Notes under the pieces: generated by a model
What the model was told of the DNA's origin: nothing
The model's database searches: none
Seen by the model: only the letters and a program-made list of their open reading frames with translations
Assembly: GCA_031401675.1 (NCBI GenBank)
Contig: JANNRR010000176.1
Coordinates: forward strand, 1-12,338
Length of the DNA: 12,338 nucleotides
Direction: 5' to 3'
DNA from: JANNRR01 sp031401675
Lineage (GTDB): Bacteria; Pseudomonadota; Alphaproteobacteria; Rhodobacterales; Rhodobacteraceae
Shown here: positions 6,457 to 12,338 of the stretch, one piece after another
How the letters are laid out: each line of letters opens with the position of its first letter
Position numbering within the stretch: the first letter of the stretch is position 1
Position numbers and translations under genes: made by a program

Positions 6457-6471
6457 CTGGAACCCCTGCTA
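6457..6471 (-). promoter_or_regulatory. ppiD stop and trpE ribosome-binding site
   Basis: The ppiD TAG (6471-6469) is followed almost at once by AGGGG (6467-6463), and after 6 nt by the trpE GTG (6456-6454). This supports the GTG start and suggests that ribosomes ending ppiD help start trpE. There is no room here for a trp leader peptide or attenuator. Confidence 0.7.
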
Positions 6472-8331
6472 CTGGAACTGCGCGTGAACCGCGCCGATGG
6501 CCGCTTCGTCCAGTTGAATCCCGGCCTCTGCCTCCAGCGCTGTGGCGAACAGGTCGAACATGTCAGCCGACAGCGACCGCGATATCCCGGCATCGATCTG
6601 GCGGCGCAGGGTTTCGGCTTCGCTGCCGGTGGCGGGCGGCAGCAGGTCGGGGGCAAGGACCTTGGTCAGCGTGACCACAGCCACCGCATCCTGATCCGAC
6701 AGCACCCGGGTCTCGCCCTCGGCCATCGTGAACACATCGGTCATCAGGCTGGCTGGCGCGCCGTCGACCGATCCGTCCCGCGCCATCGGGCCCAGGCTTT
6801 CAGCGGCAAGGCCCAGACCGGTCGCCGTCGCGCCGTTGCGCAAGGATGTGCTGATCGCGTCGGCCCGGGCCTGCAACCGTGCCGCGGTCTCTGCCACCGT
6901 CCATTCGGCGATCACCTGATCGCGAACCCCGGCCAGCGGTTTCAGCGTCGGCGGGGTCACGCCGTCCAGCCGCAGCAGCAGAATGCCGCCATCGGCCAGA
7001 TCGATGATTTCGGGGAAATCGTCGGCGATGACGGCATCGGCTGCGGCACGGAATTCGGCATAGCCGGCAACCGGATCGTCGGTTCCGGCAAAATAGTCGA
7101 CGCTGCCCAGCGCCAGGCCGCTTTCGGCCGCCAATTCCTCCAGCGTCGCGCCCTCGGCCAGCCGGTCATCGATGTCCGGGGTCTGTTCGCGGACCAGTTT
7201 CCGCGCCGCTTCCAGCGACAGCTCTTCGGTCAGTTCGGCGCGCGCCTGCTCGAAGCTCACCTCCTGTCCGGCGAGGATGCCGTTCATCCGGAACAATGCC
7301 GGGCCAAGGTCGGACGCGAACGGACCGACAATCCCCGGTTCGCTCAGGCCGAACACCGCATCGGCCGCGGCACCCAGATCGGCGTGGCCGACATCGCCCA
7401 GATCGATATCGCCAAGGGTCAGCCCGCGGTCCGCGACCAGACTTTCCAGCGTCACCTCGCCGGCATCGATCCGCGTTCGTGCGACAGCGGCATCGGCCTC
7501 GGTGGCGAATACCAGACGCTCGACCAGACGCCGCTCGGGCTGCACGAACTCGTCGATACGCGCCTGATACTGCGCTTTCAGGTCATCCTCGGCGATCGTC
7601 ACCCTGTCCAGCAGCGTCTCGGGTTGCAGTCTCGCGTAGGTGATCACCTTTGCCTCTGGCCGGGTGAAGGCGTCGGGGTGGGCCAGGTAATAGGCCTGGA
7701 TCGCAGCGTCATCGGGGGTGGCCACCGGCGGCGTCAACGCCTCGGCGGTCAGCCGGATCAGATCAAAGCTGCGTTCCTCGGCAGCGAAGGCATAGATCAG
7801 GTCGGTAAAGACGGGTGGTGCCGCAACACCGCTGACAATCGCGGCCTGCAGCAGGCCCCGCGCGCTTTCCTCGCGGACCTGGGTTTCGAACTGCGCCTCG
7901 GTCATGCCATTCTGTTTCAGGGCAAAGGCATAGGCCTCGCGGCTGAAGCTGCCATCCAGCCCTTCAAACGCCGGCACCGCCAGCAACGCCGCCCGCACCC
8001 GGTCATCGCCCGCCGACAGGCCCAGCCTGGACACTTCGTTGTCCAGCGCCGCCTGCGTCACCACCTGCGCCCGCACCGAGCGGTCGATGCCGATGGCCTG
8101 CGCCTGCTGGAAACTGAGGGCGGTGCCGACCTGCTGCCCGAAATCATCGATCTGCCGCCGCAGGGCGTTGACGTAAGTGGTAACCGGGATGTCGCGGTTG
8201 CCGACGGTGCCGATGCTGCGGATGGTCCCGGAAAAGTTGCTGGCGCCAAAACCGCCCAGACCCACGACCAGCAACGCCAGCAACGCGTAGTACACGACCT
8301 GAGATTTCTTCTTGCGGGTGGTGCTGGCCAT
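6469..8331 (-). CDS. ppiD: PpiD/SurA-like periplasmic peptidyl-prolyl isomerase, membrane-anchored
   Basis: Predicted folding factor for exported and outer-membrane proteins. ATG 8331 has GAGGA close upstream and gives 620 residues, near the usual PpiD size; a longer open frame to 8409 lacks support. The N-terminus has a basic stretch (RKKKS, 6-10) and then one hydrophobic helix at about 12-29, the typical inner-membrane anchor of PpiD. Residues about 44-200 match the SurA-type N-terminal chaperone domain, including PAFEG...DGSFS (120-130) and NGMTEAQFE (141-149). A weakly conserved parvulin-like domain follows at about 265-355 (RLVERLVF through SDLGPALFRMNG), with a second chaperone-like half behind it. 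Parvulin active-site residues are not obvious, so chaperone activity may dominate over isomerase activity. trpE follows after 12 nt. Confidence 0.88.
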   Translation of the reverse strand: MASTTRKKKSQVVYYALLALLVVGLGGFGASNFSGTIRSIGTVGNRDIPVTTYVNALRRQIDDFGQQVGTALSFQQAQAIGIDRSVRAQVVTQAALDNEVSRLGLSAGDDRVRAALLAVPAFEGLDGSFSREAYAFALKQNGMTEAQFETQVREESARGLLQAAIVSGVAAPPVFTDLIYAFAAEERSFDLIRLTAEALTPPVATPDDAAIQAYYLAHPDAFTRPEAKVITYARLQPETLLDRVTIAEDDLKAQYQARIDEFVQPERRLVERLVFATEADAAVARTRIDAGEVTLESLVADRGLTLGDIDLGDVGHADLGAAADAVFGLSEPGIVGPFASDLGPALFRMNGILAGQEVSFEQARAELTEELSLEAARKLVREQTPDIDDRLAEGATLEELAAESGLALGSVDYFAGTDDPVAGYAEFRAAADAVIADDFPEIIDLADGGILLLRLDGVTPPTLKPLAGVRDQVIAEWTVAETAARLQARADAISTSLRNGATATGLGLAAESLGPMARDGSVDGAPASLMTDVFTMAEGETRVLSDQDAVAVVTLTKVLAPDLLPPATGSEAETLRRQIDAGISRSLSADMFDLFATALEAEAGIQLDEAAIGAVHAQFQ

Positions 8332-8360
8332 CGGGTCCTCGCGGGTCAAAAACTTGTGGA

Positions 8361-8389
8361 CTAGTAGGATGTTGCGCGGCGCGGGGCAA
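8361..8389 (-). promoter_or_regulatory. Candidate sigma-70-type promoter for ppiD-trpE
   Basis: On the minus strand TTGCCC (8389-8384) and TACTAG (8366-8361) are separated by exactly 17 nt. They lie in the 64-nt gap between the aminotransferase stop and the ppiD start. The -10 is a modest match. If used, the 5' leader would be about 22-25 nt. No clear terminator separates the upstream aminotransferase gene, so read-through from it is also possible. Confidence 0.4.
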
Positions 8390-8395
8390 GCGCTG

Positions 8396-9598
8396 TCAGC
8401 GCCGGGCAAAGCTCAGATCGGCCAGCCGGTCGATCAGGTGCCCGATCCCGGCGCGGTCGACATTGGCAAAAGCGATGCGCACTTGCCGCCGCCCACCCGG
8501 ATCGCCCGCGGGCGTGAACATGGTGCCCGGCAGCAGCAGCACCCCGGCTTGCCGCACCAGCGCCTGCGCGAATTCATCCGATTGCATGGCAAACGGATGC
8601 TCGGCATAGCCGAAGTAGGCCCCAGAGCCCAACAGCCGCCAGCCACCAGCAAGCGGATCTGCCAACCGCTGAAATCCGGCCACCAGCGCCGCCCGCCGGT
8701 CCAGAATCTCGGCCCGCTCGCCGGCCAGCCACTGGCTGAGGTTGCGCATCCCCCACAAGGCCCCGCGCTGCCCGAGCGCCGACGGACAGATGGCGACGGT
8801 GTCGAGGAATTTCTCAACCTCGGCCAGTCGGGCCGGGTGGGCGACGATGGCACCGACCCGGTGGCCGGTCAGCCGGTAGGCCTTGGAAAAGCTGTACAGG
8901 TGGATCAGCACGTCCGGCCAGTCCGGGTCGGCGAACAGATCATGCGGGCGACCGGACCGGGCATCAAAATCGCGGTAGGTCTCATCCACGATCAGCGCCA
9001 GCCCCCGCGCGCGCGCCAGTTCGCAAAATGCCGCGAGTGTCGCCGCCGGATATTCTACGCCGCCGGGATTGTTCGGTGAAACCAAACCGATGGCTCTCGT
9101 TCTTGATGTGATCAGAGCCGCTGCCGCTTCCGCATCCGGGACCAGGCTGTCGCCGGTGGGCAGCGGTACGGCGCGGACCCCCTGCATGTCCAGCCACATC
9201 TTGTGGTTGAAATACCAGGGGGTTGGCAGGATCACCTCATCGCCGTCGCCGGCAATTGTCGCCATCACGGCGGTAAAGGCCTGATTGCAGCCCGCCGTGA
9301 TCGCCACCTGATCGGGACTGATCGCGCCGCCGTAGAATGTCGACCACTGCCCGGCCAGTTCCGCCCGCAATTCCGGCATCCCCAGAACCGGCCCGTACAG
9401 GTGCGCGCCGTCGTCGTTCAGTGCCGCCTCGGCCAAAGCCTGCCGCAAGCCAAGCGGTGGCGGGTCGATGGGGGCGGCCTGGCTGACATTGATCAATGGC
9501 CGGTCCGGTGAAAACGTCACCCCGGCCAGCCAGCGCCGCGCCTCCATCACCGGAGGGGCAAAGGTCGCGGCCATGCGCGGGTTCAGGGGCTGGATCAT
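8396..9598 (-). CDS. Class I/II (fold type I) PLP-dependent aminotransferase, specificity unknown
   Basis: A 400-residue aminotransferase of aspartate-aminotransferase fold. ATG 9598 has GGAG 6 nt upstream and starts MIQPLNPRMAATF; the 71-residue open extension further up has no family resemblance. Visible motifs: YGPVLGMPELR (68-78), SPNNPGG (174-180, the usual NPTG region), DETYRDF (205-211, with the Asp that contacts the pyridine nitrogen), the PLP lysine Lys239 in YSFSKAYRLTGHR, and Arg374 in RQVRIAFAN (the expected substrate carboxylate anchor). The active site looks complete. The substrate cannot be told from sequence; aspartate or an aromatic amino acid are options. It is 64 nt upstream of ppiD and 164 nt downstream of gpt; that 164-bp gap has a GGCCCG/CGGGCC hairpin (9689-9703) but no promoter I trust. 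Confidence 0.9.
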   Translation of the reverse strand: MIQPLNPRMAATFAPPVMEARRWLAGVTFSPDRPLINVSQAAPIDPPPLGLRQALAEAALNDDGAHLYGPVLGMPELRAELAGQWSTFYGGAISPDQVAITAGCNQAFTAVMATIAGDGDEVILPTPWYFNHKMWLDMQGVRAVPLPTGDSLVPDAEAAAALITSRTRAIGLVSPNNPGGVEYPAATLAAFCELARARGLALIVDETYRDFDARSGRPHDLFADPDWPDVLIHLYSFSKAYRLTGHRVGAIVAHPARLAEVEKFLDTVAICPSALGQRGALWGMRNLSQWLAGERAEILDRRAALVAGFQRLADPLAGGWRLLGSGAYFGYAEHPFAMQSDEFAQALVRQAGVLLLPGTMFTPAGDPGGRRQVRIAFANVDRAGIGHLIDRLADLSFARR

Positions 9599-9688
9599 GC
9601 GGCGCTCCGACTGGGAAGGGTGAGGGTCTGGTCCGACGACCGGGCGATCATCGCCTGCCGGGCGACCAGCCGCAAGCCACGGCGGCCC

Positions 9689-9717
9689 GGCCCGGCGCGG
9701 GCCATTCCACCATGGAA
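9689..9717 (-). terminator. Two small hairpins after gpt, weak terminator candidate
   Basis: TTCCA (9705-9709) pairs with TGGAA (9713-9717), and GGCCCG (9689-9694) pairs with CGGGCC (9698-9703), both with 3-nt loops. They lie 46-74 nt after the gpt stop on the minus strand. There is no U-tract. They may mark the end of the fabI-gpt transcript. Confidence 0.25.
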
Positions 9718-9762
9718 CATCGCGCCATAAGTACTGGACAGAAATCGGTATTACCCAACTGT

Positions 9763-10266
9763 TCAGTCCTTGCCGCGAAAGGGCTCGACATATTGCAGCG
9801 CCATGTCCCACGGAAAGAAGATCCAGGTGTCCTGACTGACCTCGGTGATGAAGGTGTCGACCATCGGCCGCCCGGATGGTTTGGCATAGACCGTTGCGTA
9901 ATGCGCTGCCGGATACAGCGCGCGGACCAGTTCCAGCGTCTTGCCGGTATCCACCAGATCGTCGATGATCAGCACGCCGGTGCCATCGCCCATGATCGCC
10001 GTTTGCGGCGGCTTGATCACATGCGGCGCGGTCTGGGCCTGATGATCGTAGCTTTTCACAGAAATCGTATCGACGGTGCGGATGTCCAGCTCGCGGGCCA
10101 CGATCATCGCCGGGGCCATGCCGCCCCGGGTGATCGCCACCACCGCCCGCCAGGCACCGCTGTCCGGGCCCTGACCGTCCAGCCGCCAGGCCAGGGCACG
10201 GCTGTCGCGGTGAATCTGATCCCAGCTGACATGAAAGCCCTTTTCGTGCGGCAGACGTTCGGTCAT
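9763..10266 (-). CDS. gpt: Xanthine-guanine phosphoribosyltransferase
   Basis: Purine salvage enzyme that converts guanine, xanthine or hypoxanthine plus PRPP to the nucleotide. ATG 10266 is preceded by GGAGAG at 8 nt and gives 167 residues, slightly longer than E. coli Gpt. Motifs match that enzyme closely: VAITRGGMAPAMIVAREL (43-60), ISVKSYDHQ (68-76), the PRPP loop VLIIDDLVDTGKT (98-110), AKPSGRPMVD (128-137), and QDTWIFFPWDM (145-155), the purine-binding end. It lies 34 nt after fabI and is probably in the same transcript. The longer open frame up to 10362 would overlap fabI and is not credible. The enzyme should be soluble or loosely membrane-associated. Confidence 0.96.
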   Translation of the reverse strand: MTERLPHEKGFHVSWDQIHRDSRALAWRLDGQGPDSGAWRAVVAITRGGMAPAMIVARELDIRTVDTISVKSYDHQAQTAPHVIKPPQTAIMGDGTGVLIIDDLVDTGKTLELVRALYPAAHYATVYAKPSGRPMVDTFITEVSQDTWIFFPWDMALQYVEPFRGKD

Positions 10267-10300
10267 TGCGCGGTCTCTCCGTGAACGCCCCGGTAAGCGG

Positions 10301-11143
10301 TCATTGCGCCGCCTCTTTCTGTTCGCCCCGCCGCCCGACGGTACCGTCGATATCGGGTGCATCCACTGCCTTCATCCCCACGACATGATAGCCGGCATCG
10401 ACATGCAGGCATTCGCCGGTCACGCCGGAGCCGAGGTCCGACAACAGGTACAGCGCCGACTTGCCGACCTCTTCCTGAGTGACGTTGCGGCGCAGCGGCG
10501 AATTCAGTTCGTTCCTCTTCATGATGTAGCGGAAATCGCCGATCCCCGAGGCCGCCAGCGTCTTGATCGGCCCGGCGGAAATTGCATTGACCCGAATGTT
10601 GTCCTTGCCCAGATCCTCGGCCAGATACCGCACCGAAGCCTCGAGAGCCGCCTTGGCCACGCCCATGACGTTGTAGTGCGGCATCACCTTTTCCGAACCG
10701 TAATAGGTCAGCGTCAGCAGACTGCCGCCCGCCGTCATCATCGGCGCGGCGCGCTGGCAGACGGCGGTGAACGAATAGACCGAAATATCCATGGTCATGC
10801 GGAAGTTGTCGGGGCTGGTATCGACATAACGGCCGCGCAACTCGTTCTTGTCGGAAAATCCGATGGCATGGACCACGAAATCCAGATGACCCCAGACCTG
10901 CCCCAGCCGCGCGAACAGCGCATCCATCGACGCCGCATCCGACACGTCGCAATCCACCATCTCGGTCATTCCCAGCGTGGCGATCAGCGGTTCCACCCGC
11001 TTCTTGAACACCTCGCCCTGATAGGAAAACGCCAGTTCGGCCCCCTGTTCGGCCAGCGTTTTCGCAATGCCCCAGGCGATGGATTTGTCATTCGCCAGCC
11101 CCATGATCAGCCCGCGTTTGCCGCGCATCAGTTGATTTGACAT
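10301..11143 (-). CDS. fabI: NADH-dependent enoyl-[acyl-carrier-protein] reductase
   Basis: FabI makes the last reduction of each fatty-acid elongation cycle (enoyl-ACP to acyl-ACP). ATG 11143, after a GGGGGA stretch, gives 280 residues beginning MSNQLMRGKRGLIMG; the open frame to 11206 adds non-family residues. It is an atypical short-chain dehydrogenase: MGLANDKSIAWGIAKTLAEQGA (14-35) is the FabI nucleotide-binding start, HAIGFSDKNELRGRY is at 92-106, and the catalytic pair is Tyr157-x6-Lys164 with the second FabI tyrosine at 147. SAGPIKTLAASGI (189-201) is the substrate-loop signature. The C-terminal tail (about 262-280) is charged and variable. This protein is essential in many bacteria and is the triclosan target family. 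gpt follows after 34 nt, and pdxH diverges from it. Confidence 0.97.
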   Translation of the reverse strand: MSNQLMRGKRGLIMGLANDKSIAWGIAKTLAEQGAELAFSYQGEVFKKRVEPLIATLGMTEMVDCDVSDAASMDALFARLGQVWGHLDFVVHAIGFSDKNELRGRYVDTSPDNFRMTMDISVYSFTAVCQRAAPMMTAGGSLLTLTYYGSEKVMPHYNVMGVAKAALEASVRYLAEDLGKDNIRVNAISAGPIKTLAASGIGDFRYIMKRNELNSPLRRNVTQEEVGKSALYLLSDLGSGVTGECLHVDAGYHVVGMKAVDAPDIDGTVGRRGEQKEAAQ

Positions 11144-11177
11144 CCGGCGTCCCCCATCCACCAGGTTCAGTGCGGCA

Positions 11178-11206
11178 GCATTAGGCGATTGCGCGGGTTG
11201 CATCAA
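11178..11206 (-). promoter_or_regulatory. Candidate promoter for fabI
   Basis: On the minus strand TTGATG (11206-11201) and TAATGC (11183-11178) are spaced 17 nt apart, about 35 nt upstream of the fabI start. The -35 is fair (first four bases of TTGACA) and the -10 poor. It lies in the 122-bp divergent gap shared with pdxH. Confidence 0.3.
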
Positions 11207-11216
11207 GGGCTGCGGG

Positions 11217-11251
11217 GTGGCACCAACGGGGCAATCGGTGCAGTGGCACCA
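11217..11251 (+). repeat. Direct repeat GTGGCACCA upstream of pdxH
   Basis: GTGGCACCA occurs at 11217-11225 and again at 11243-11251, starts 26 bp apart. The second copy also forms a small inverted repeat, GGTGC (11237-11241) with GCACC (11246-11250), just before the pdxH ribosome-binding site. It may be an operator half-site pair or a leader hairpin; no regulator was recognised. Confidence 0.4.
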
Positions 11252-11255
11252 CGAT

Positions 11256-11260
11256 GGAGG
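11256..11260 (+). promoter_or_regulatory. Ribosome-binding site that decides the pdxH start
   Basis: GGAGG lies 5 nt before ATG 11266. An in-frame ATG at 11254 has no such sequence upstream and overlaps this site, so 11266 is the better start. Confidence 0.75.
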
Positions 11261-11265
11261 TTGCG

Positions 11266-11871
11266 ATGGTTGACCGCACGGGCATTTTTGCCGGCGACGA
11301 TCCTTTTGCCCTGGCGCGTGCCTGGCTGGCAGAGGCCGGGCCGGCCGAACCCAATGATGCCAACGCCATAGCTCTGGCCACGGTCGATGCGACAGGCATG
11401 CCCAACGCGCGAATGGTGCTGTTGAAGGATGTCGAGGCAGATGCCTTTGTCTTCTATACCAACTACGCCAGCCAGAAGGCGCGCGAAATCGAGGGGGCCG
11501 GCAAGGCGGCGTTCGTGCTGCATTGGAAGTCTCTGCGCCGTCAGATCAGGGTGCGCGGACTGACCGAGCGCGAGGAGGGGCCGCAGGCCGATACCTATTA
11601 CGCCAGCCGGTCGCTGAAAAGCCGTCTGGGGGCCTGGGCCTCGGCGCAGAGCCAGCCGCTTTCGTCGCGGACCGCACTGCTGGCCGAGGTCGCCCGCGTC
11701 ACCGTCGCGCATGGCTCCAACCCGCCGCGCCCGCCGTTCTGGGGCGGTATCCGGATCCGCCCCCTGGAGATCGAGTTCTGGGCGGATGGGGCGTTCCGGC
11801 TGCATGACCGGTTTCAGTGGCGACGTGCCGGGCTGCGCGATCAATGGTCGGTCCAGCGCCTAAACCCGTGA
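11266..11871 (+). CDS. pdxH: Pyridoxamine/pyridoxine 5'-phosphate oxidase
   Basis: FMN enzyme that makes pyridoxal 5'-phosphate, the cofactor of aminotransferases such as the one encoded nearby. With the start at 11266 it has 201 residues, a normal length for a short alphaproteobacterial form. FMN-binding segments are present: ARMVLLKD, YTNYASQKAREIE, then WKSLRRQIRVRG. The C-terminal dimerisation domain has PPFWGGIRIRPLEIEFW, the active-site RLHDR and the typical ending WSVQRLNP. Nothing is missing. It diverges from fabI across a 122-bp gap and is followed by a cold-shock gene 118 nt downstream. I see no convincing promoter for it, only the direct repeat described separately. Confidence 0.97.
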   Translation: MVDRTGIFAGDDPFALARAWLAEAGPAEPNDANAIALATVDATGMPNARMVLLKDVEADAFVFYTNYASQKAREIEGAGKAAFVLHWKSLRRQIRVRGLTEREEGPQADTYYASRSLKSRLGAWASAQSQPLSSRTALLAEVARVTVAHGSNPPRPPFWGGIRIRPLEIEFWADGAFRLHDRFQWRRAGLRDQWSVQRLNP

Positions 11872-11873
11872 AT

Positions 11874-11888
11874 TTCACGCTTCGTGAA
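11874..11888 (+). terminator. Small hairpin right after pdxH
   Basis: TTCACG (11874-11879) pairs with CGTGAA (11883-11888) around CTT, 2 nt after the pdxH stop. No T-tract follows. It is a weak candidate for the end of the pdxH transcript. Confidence 0.35.
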
Positions 11889-11914
11889 TGACAGCATGTC
11901 GTTGGCGTGACGTT

Positions 11915-11942
11915 TTGTGCTTGAATCCCGGGCCGGTATGTC
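11915..11942 (+). promoter_or_regulatory. Possible promoter for the cold-shock gene
   Basis: TTGTGC (11915-11920) and TATGTC (11937-11942) are 16 nt apart, about 48 nt before the start codon. Both are only half-matches to consensus. No long 5' leader of the kind found on some cold-shock mRNAs would result. Confidence 0.25.
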
Positions 11943-11989
11943 CACAAGTCAGCAGCAGGGGAACCGTCGACTGGGGATGAAGCGGTTAA

Positions 11990-12338
11990 ATGTCGGAACA
12001 GGAAAAGGCCGGGCGTGCTGTGCACGGCCTGGTAAAGTGGTTCGATCCGGCCAAGGGATTTGGTTTCATCGTCGCCGAGGATGGCGGGGCCGATATTTTG
12101 TTGCATGCCAATGTCCTGCGCAACTTCGGCCAAAGCTCGGTGGCGGATGGCGCGGCGATCGAAGTGACGGTTCAGGAAACCCAGCGGGGCATCCAGGCGC
12201 TGGAGGTATTGCGGATCCAGCCGCCCGTGGGCCTGCCGGGTCTGGCGGTCGACGACCTGTCCGACATGACACCCGAAGAGATTGCCAGCCAGCCGCTGGA
12301 ACCGGCCAGAATAAAGTGGTTCGACAAGGCCAAGGGGT
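11990..12338 (+). CDS. Two-domain cold-shock (CspA family) nucleic-acid-binding protein, 3' end outside window
   Basis: The first 116 residues are visible; the frame is open to the right edge. The start ATG at 11990 directly follows an in-frame TAA, so no earlier start is possible; the ribosome-binding site is weak (GGGGA 12 nt upstream, or GCGG at 4 nt). The first cold-shock domain (about 11-77) has GLVKWFDPAKGFGFI, which holds the RNP1 motif, followed by ADILLHANVLR in the RNP2 position, where typical members have DVFVHFSAI. A linker of about 27 residues follows, then ARIKWFDKAKG opens a second domain. Two-domain members of about 170-190 residues are common in alphaproteobacteria. The likely role is as an RNA/ssDNA chaperone in the cytoplasm. 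The gene is 118 nt downstream of pdxH and probably has its own promoter. Confidence 0.93.
   Translation, partial: MSEQEKAGRAVHGLVKWFDPAKGFGFIVAEDGGADILLHANVLRNFGQSSVADGAAIEVTVQETQRGIQALEVLRIQPPVGLPGLAVDDLSDMTPEEIASQPLEPARIKWFDKAKG

Noticed and set aside
6484..8364. 626-codon plus-strand open frame opposite ppiD
   Set aside because: Antisense shadow of a clear PpiD-type gene; its translation is rich in Arg/Gln/His/Gly with no recognisable domain.
9599..9811. N-terminal extension of the aminotransferase to 9811
   Set aside because: It would overlap the gpt 3' end and adds 71 residues unlike the family; ATG 9598 has a proper GGAG.
1..12338. CRISPR array, insertion sequence, tRNA/rRNA, prophage, toxin-antitoxin or defence genes
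   Set aside because: No regular spaced repeats, no transposase or integrase motifs, no tRNA-like cloverleaf and no matching protein families seen. All long genes are chromosomal housekeeping types.

Overview
The window is GC-rich DNA with dense coding and strongly G/C-ending codons. Its gene content and order point to an alphaproteobacterium of the Rhodobacter/Paracoccus group (Rhodobacteraceae). The best single clue is the order trpE - yibQ-like - trpG - trpD - trpC; from memory, trpE-yibQ-trpGDC was described on chromosome I of Rhodobacter sphaeroides. The organism assignment is an inference from synteny and protein style, not from a marker gene.

Layout. (1) 1-2081, minus strand: trpG-trpD-trpC, encoding the glutamine amidotransferase of anthranilate synthase, anthranilate phosphoribosyltransferase and indole-3-glycerol-phosphate synthase. 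trpG and trpD overlap by 4 nt. trpC runs off the left edge and carries an apparent +1 frameshift in a run of four G (66-69), just before its catalytic lysine. (2) 2253-4412, plus strand: a large YibQ-like protein with one N-terminal membrane anchor, about 480 residues of Ala/Pro-rich linker and a C-terminal divergent polysaccharide deacetylase domain whose expected active-site motifs are mostly gone. (3) 4413-4944: a 532-bp gene-free convergent spacer packed with inverted repeats. (4) 4945-8331, minus strand: a PpiD/SurA-like periplasmic folding factor followed after 12 nt by trpE, which starts with GTG. (5) 8396-11143, minus strand: a fold-type I aminotransferase, xanthine-guanine phosphoribosyltransferase (gpt) and enoyl-ACP reductase (fabI). 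(6) 11266-12338, plus strand: pdxH, then the first 116 codons of a two-domain cold-shock protein cut by the right edge.

How they fit together. TrpE and TrpG form anthranilate synthase, and TrpD and TrpC carry out later steps of tryptophan synthesis. The two trp blocks are separated by yibQ on the opposite strand, so they must be transcribed from different promoters, and I see no Trp-codon leader peptide ahead of either. The remaining genes are housekeeping: envelope protein folding, fatty acid elongation, purine salvage, vitamin B6 metabolism and cold-shock/RNA binding.

I found no mobile element, CRISPR array, tRNA, rRNA, toxin-antitoxin or defence system. This is mostly an ordinary chromosomal region. 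The points worth a second look are the trpC frameshift, the eroded YibQ active site and the structured convergent spacer.
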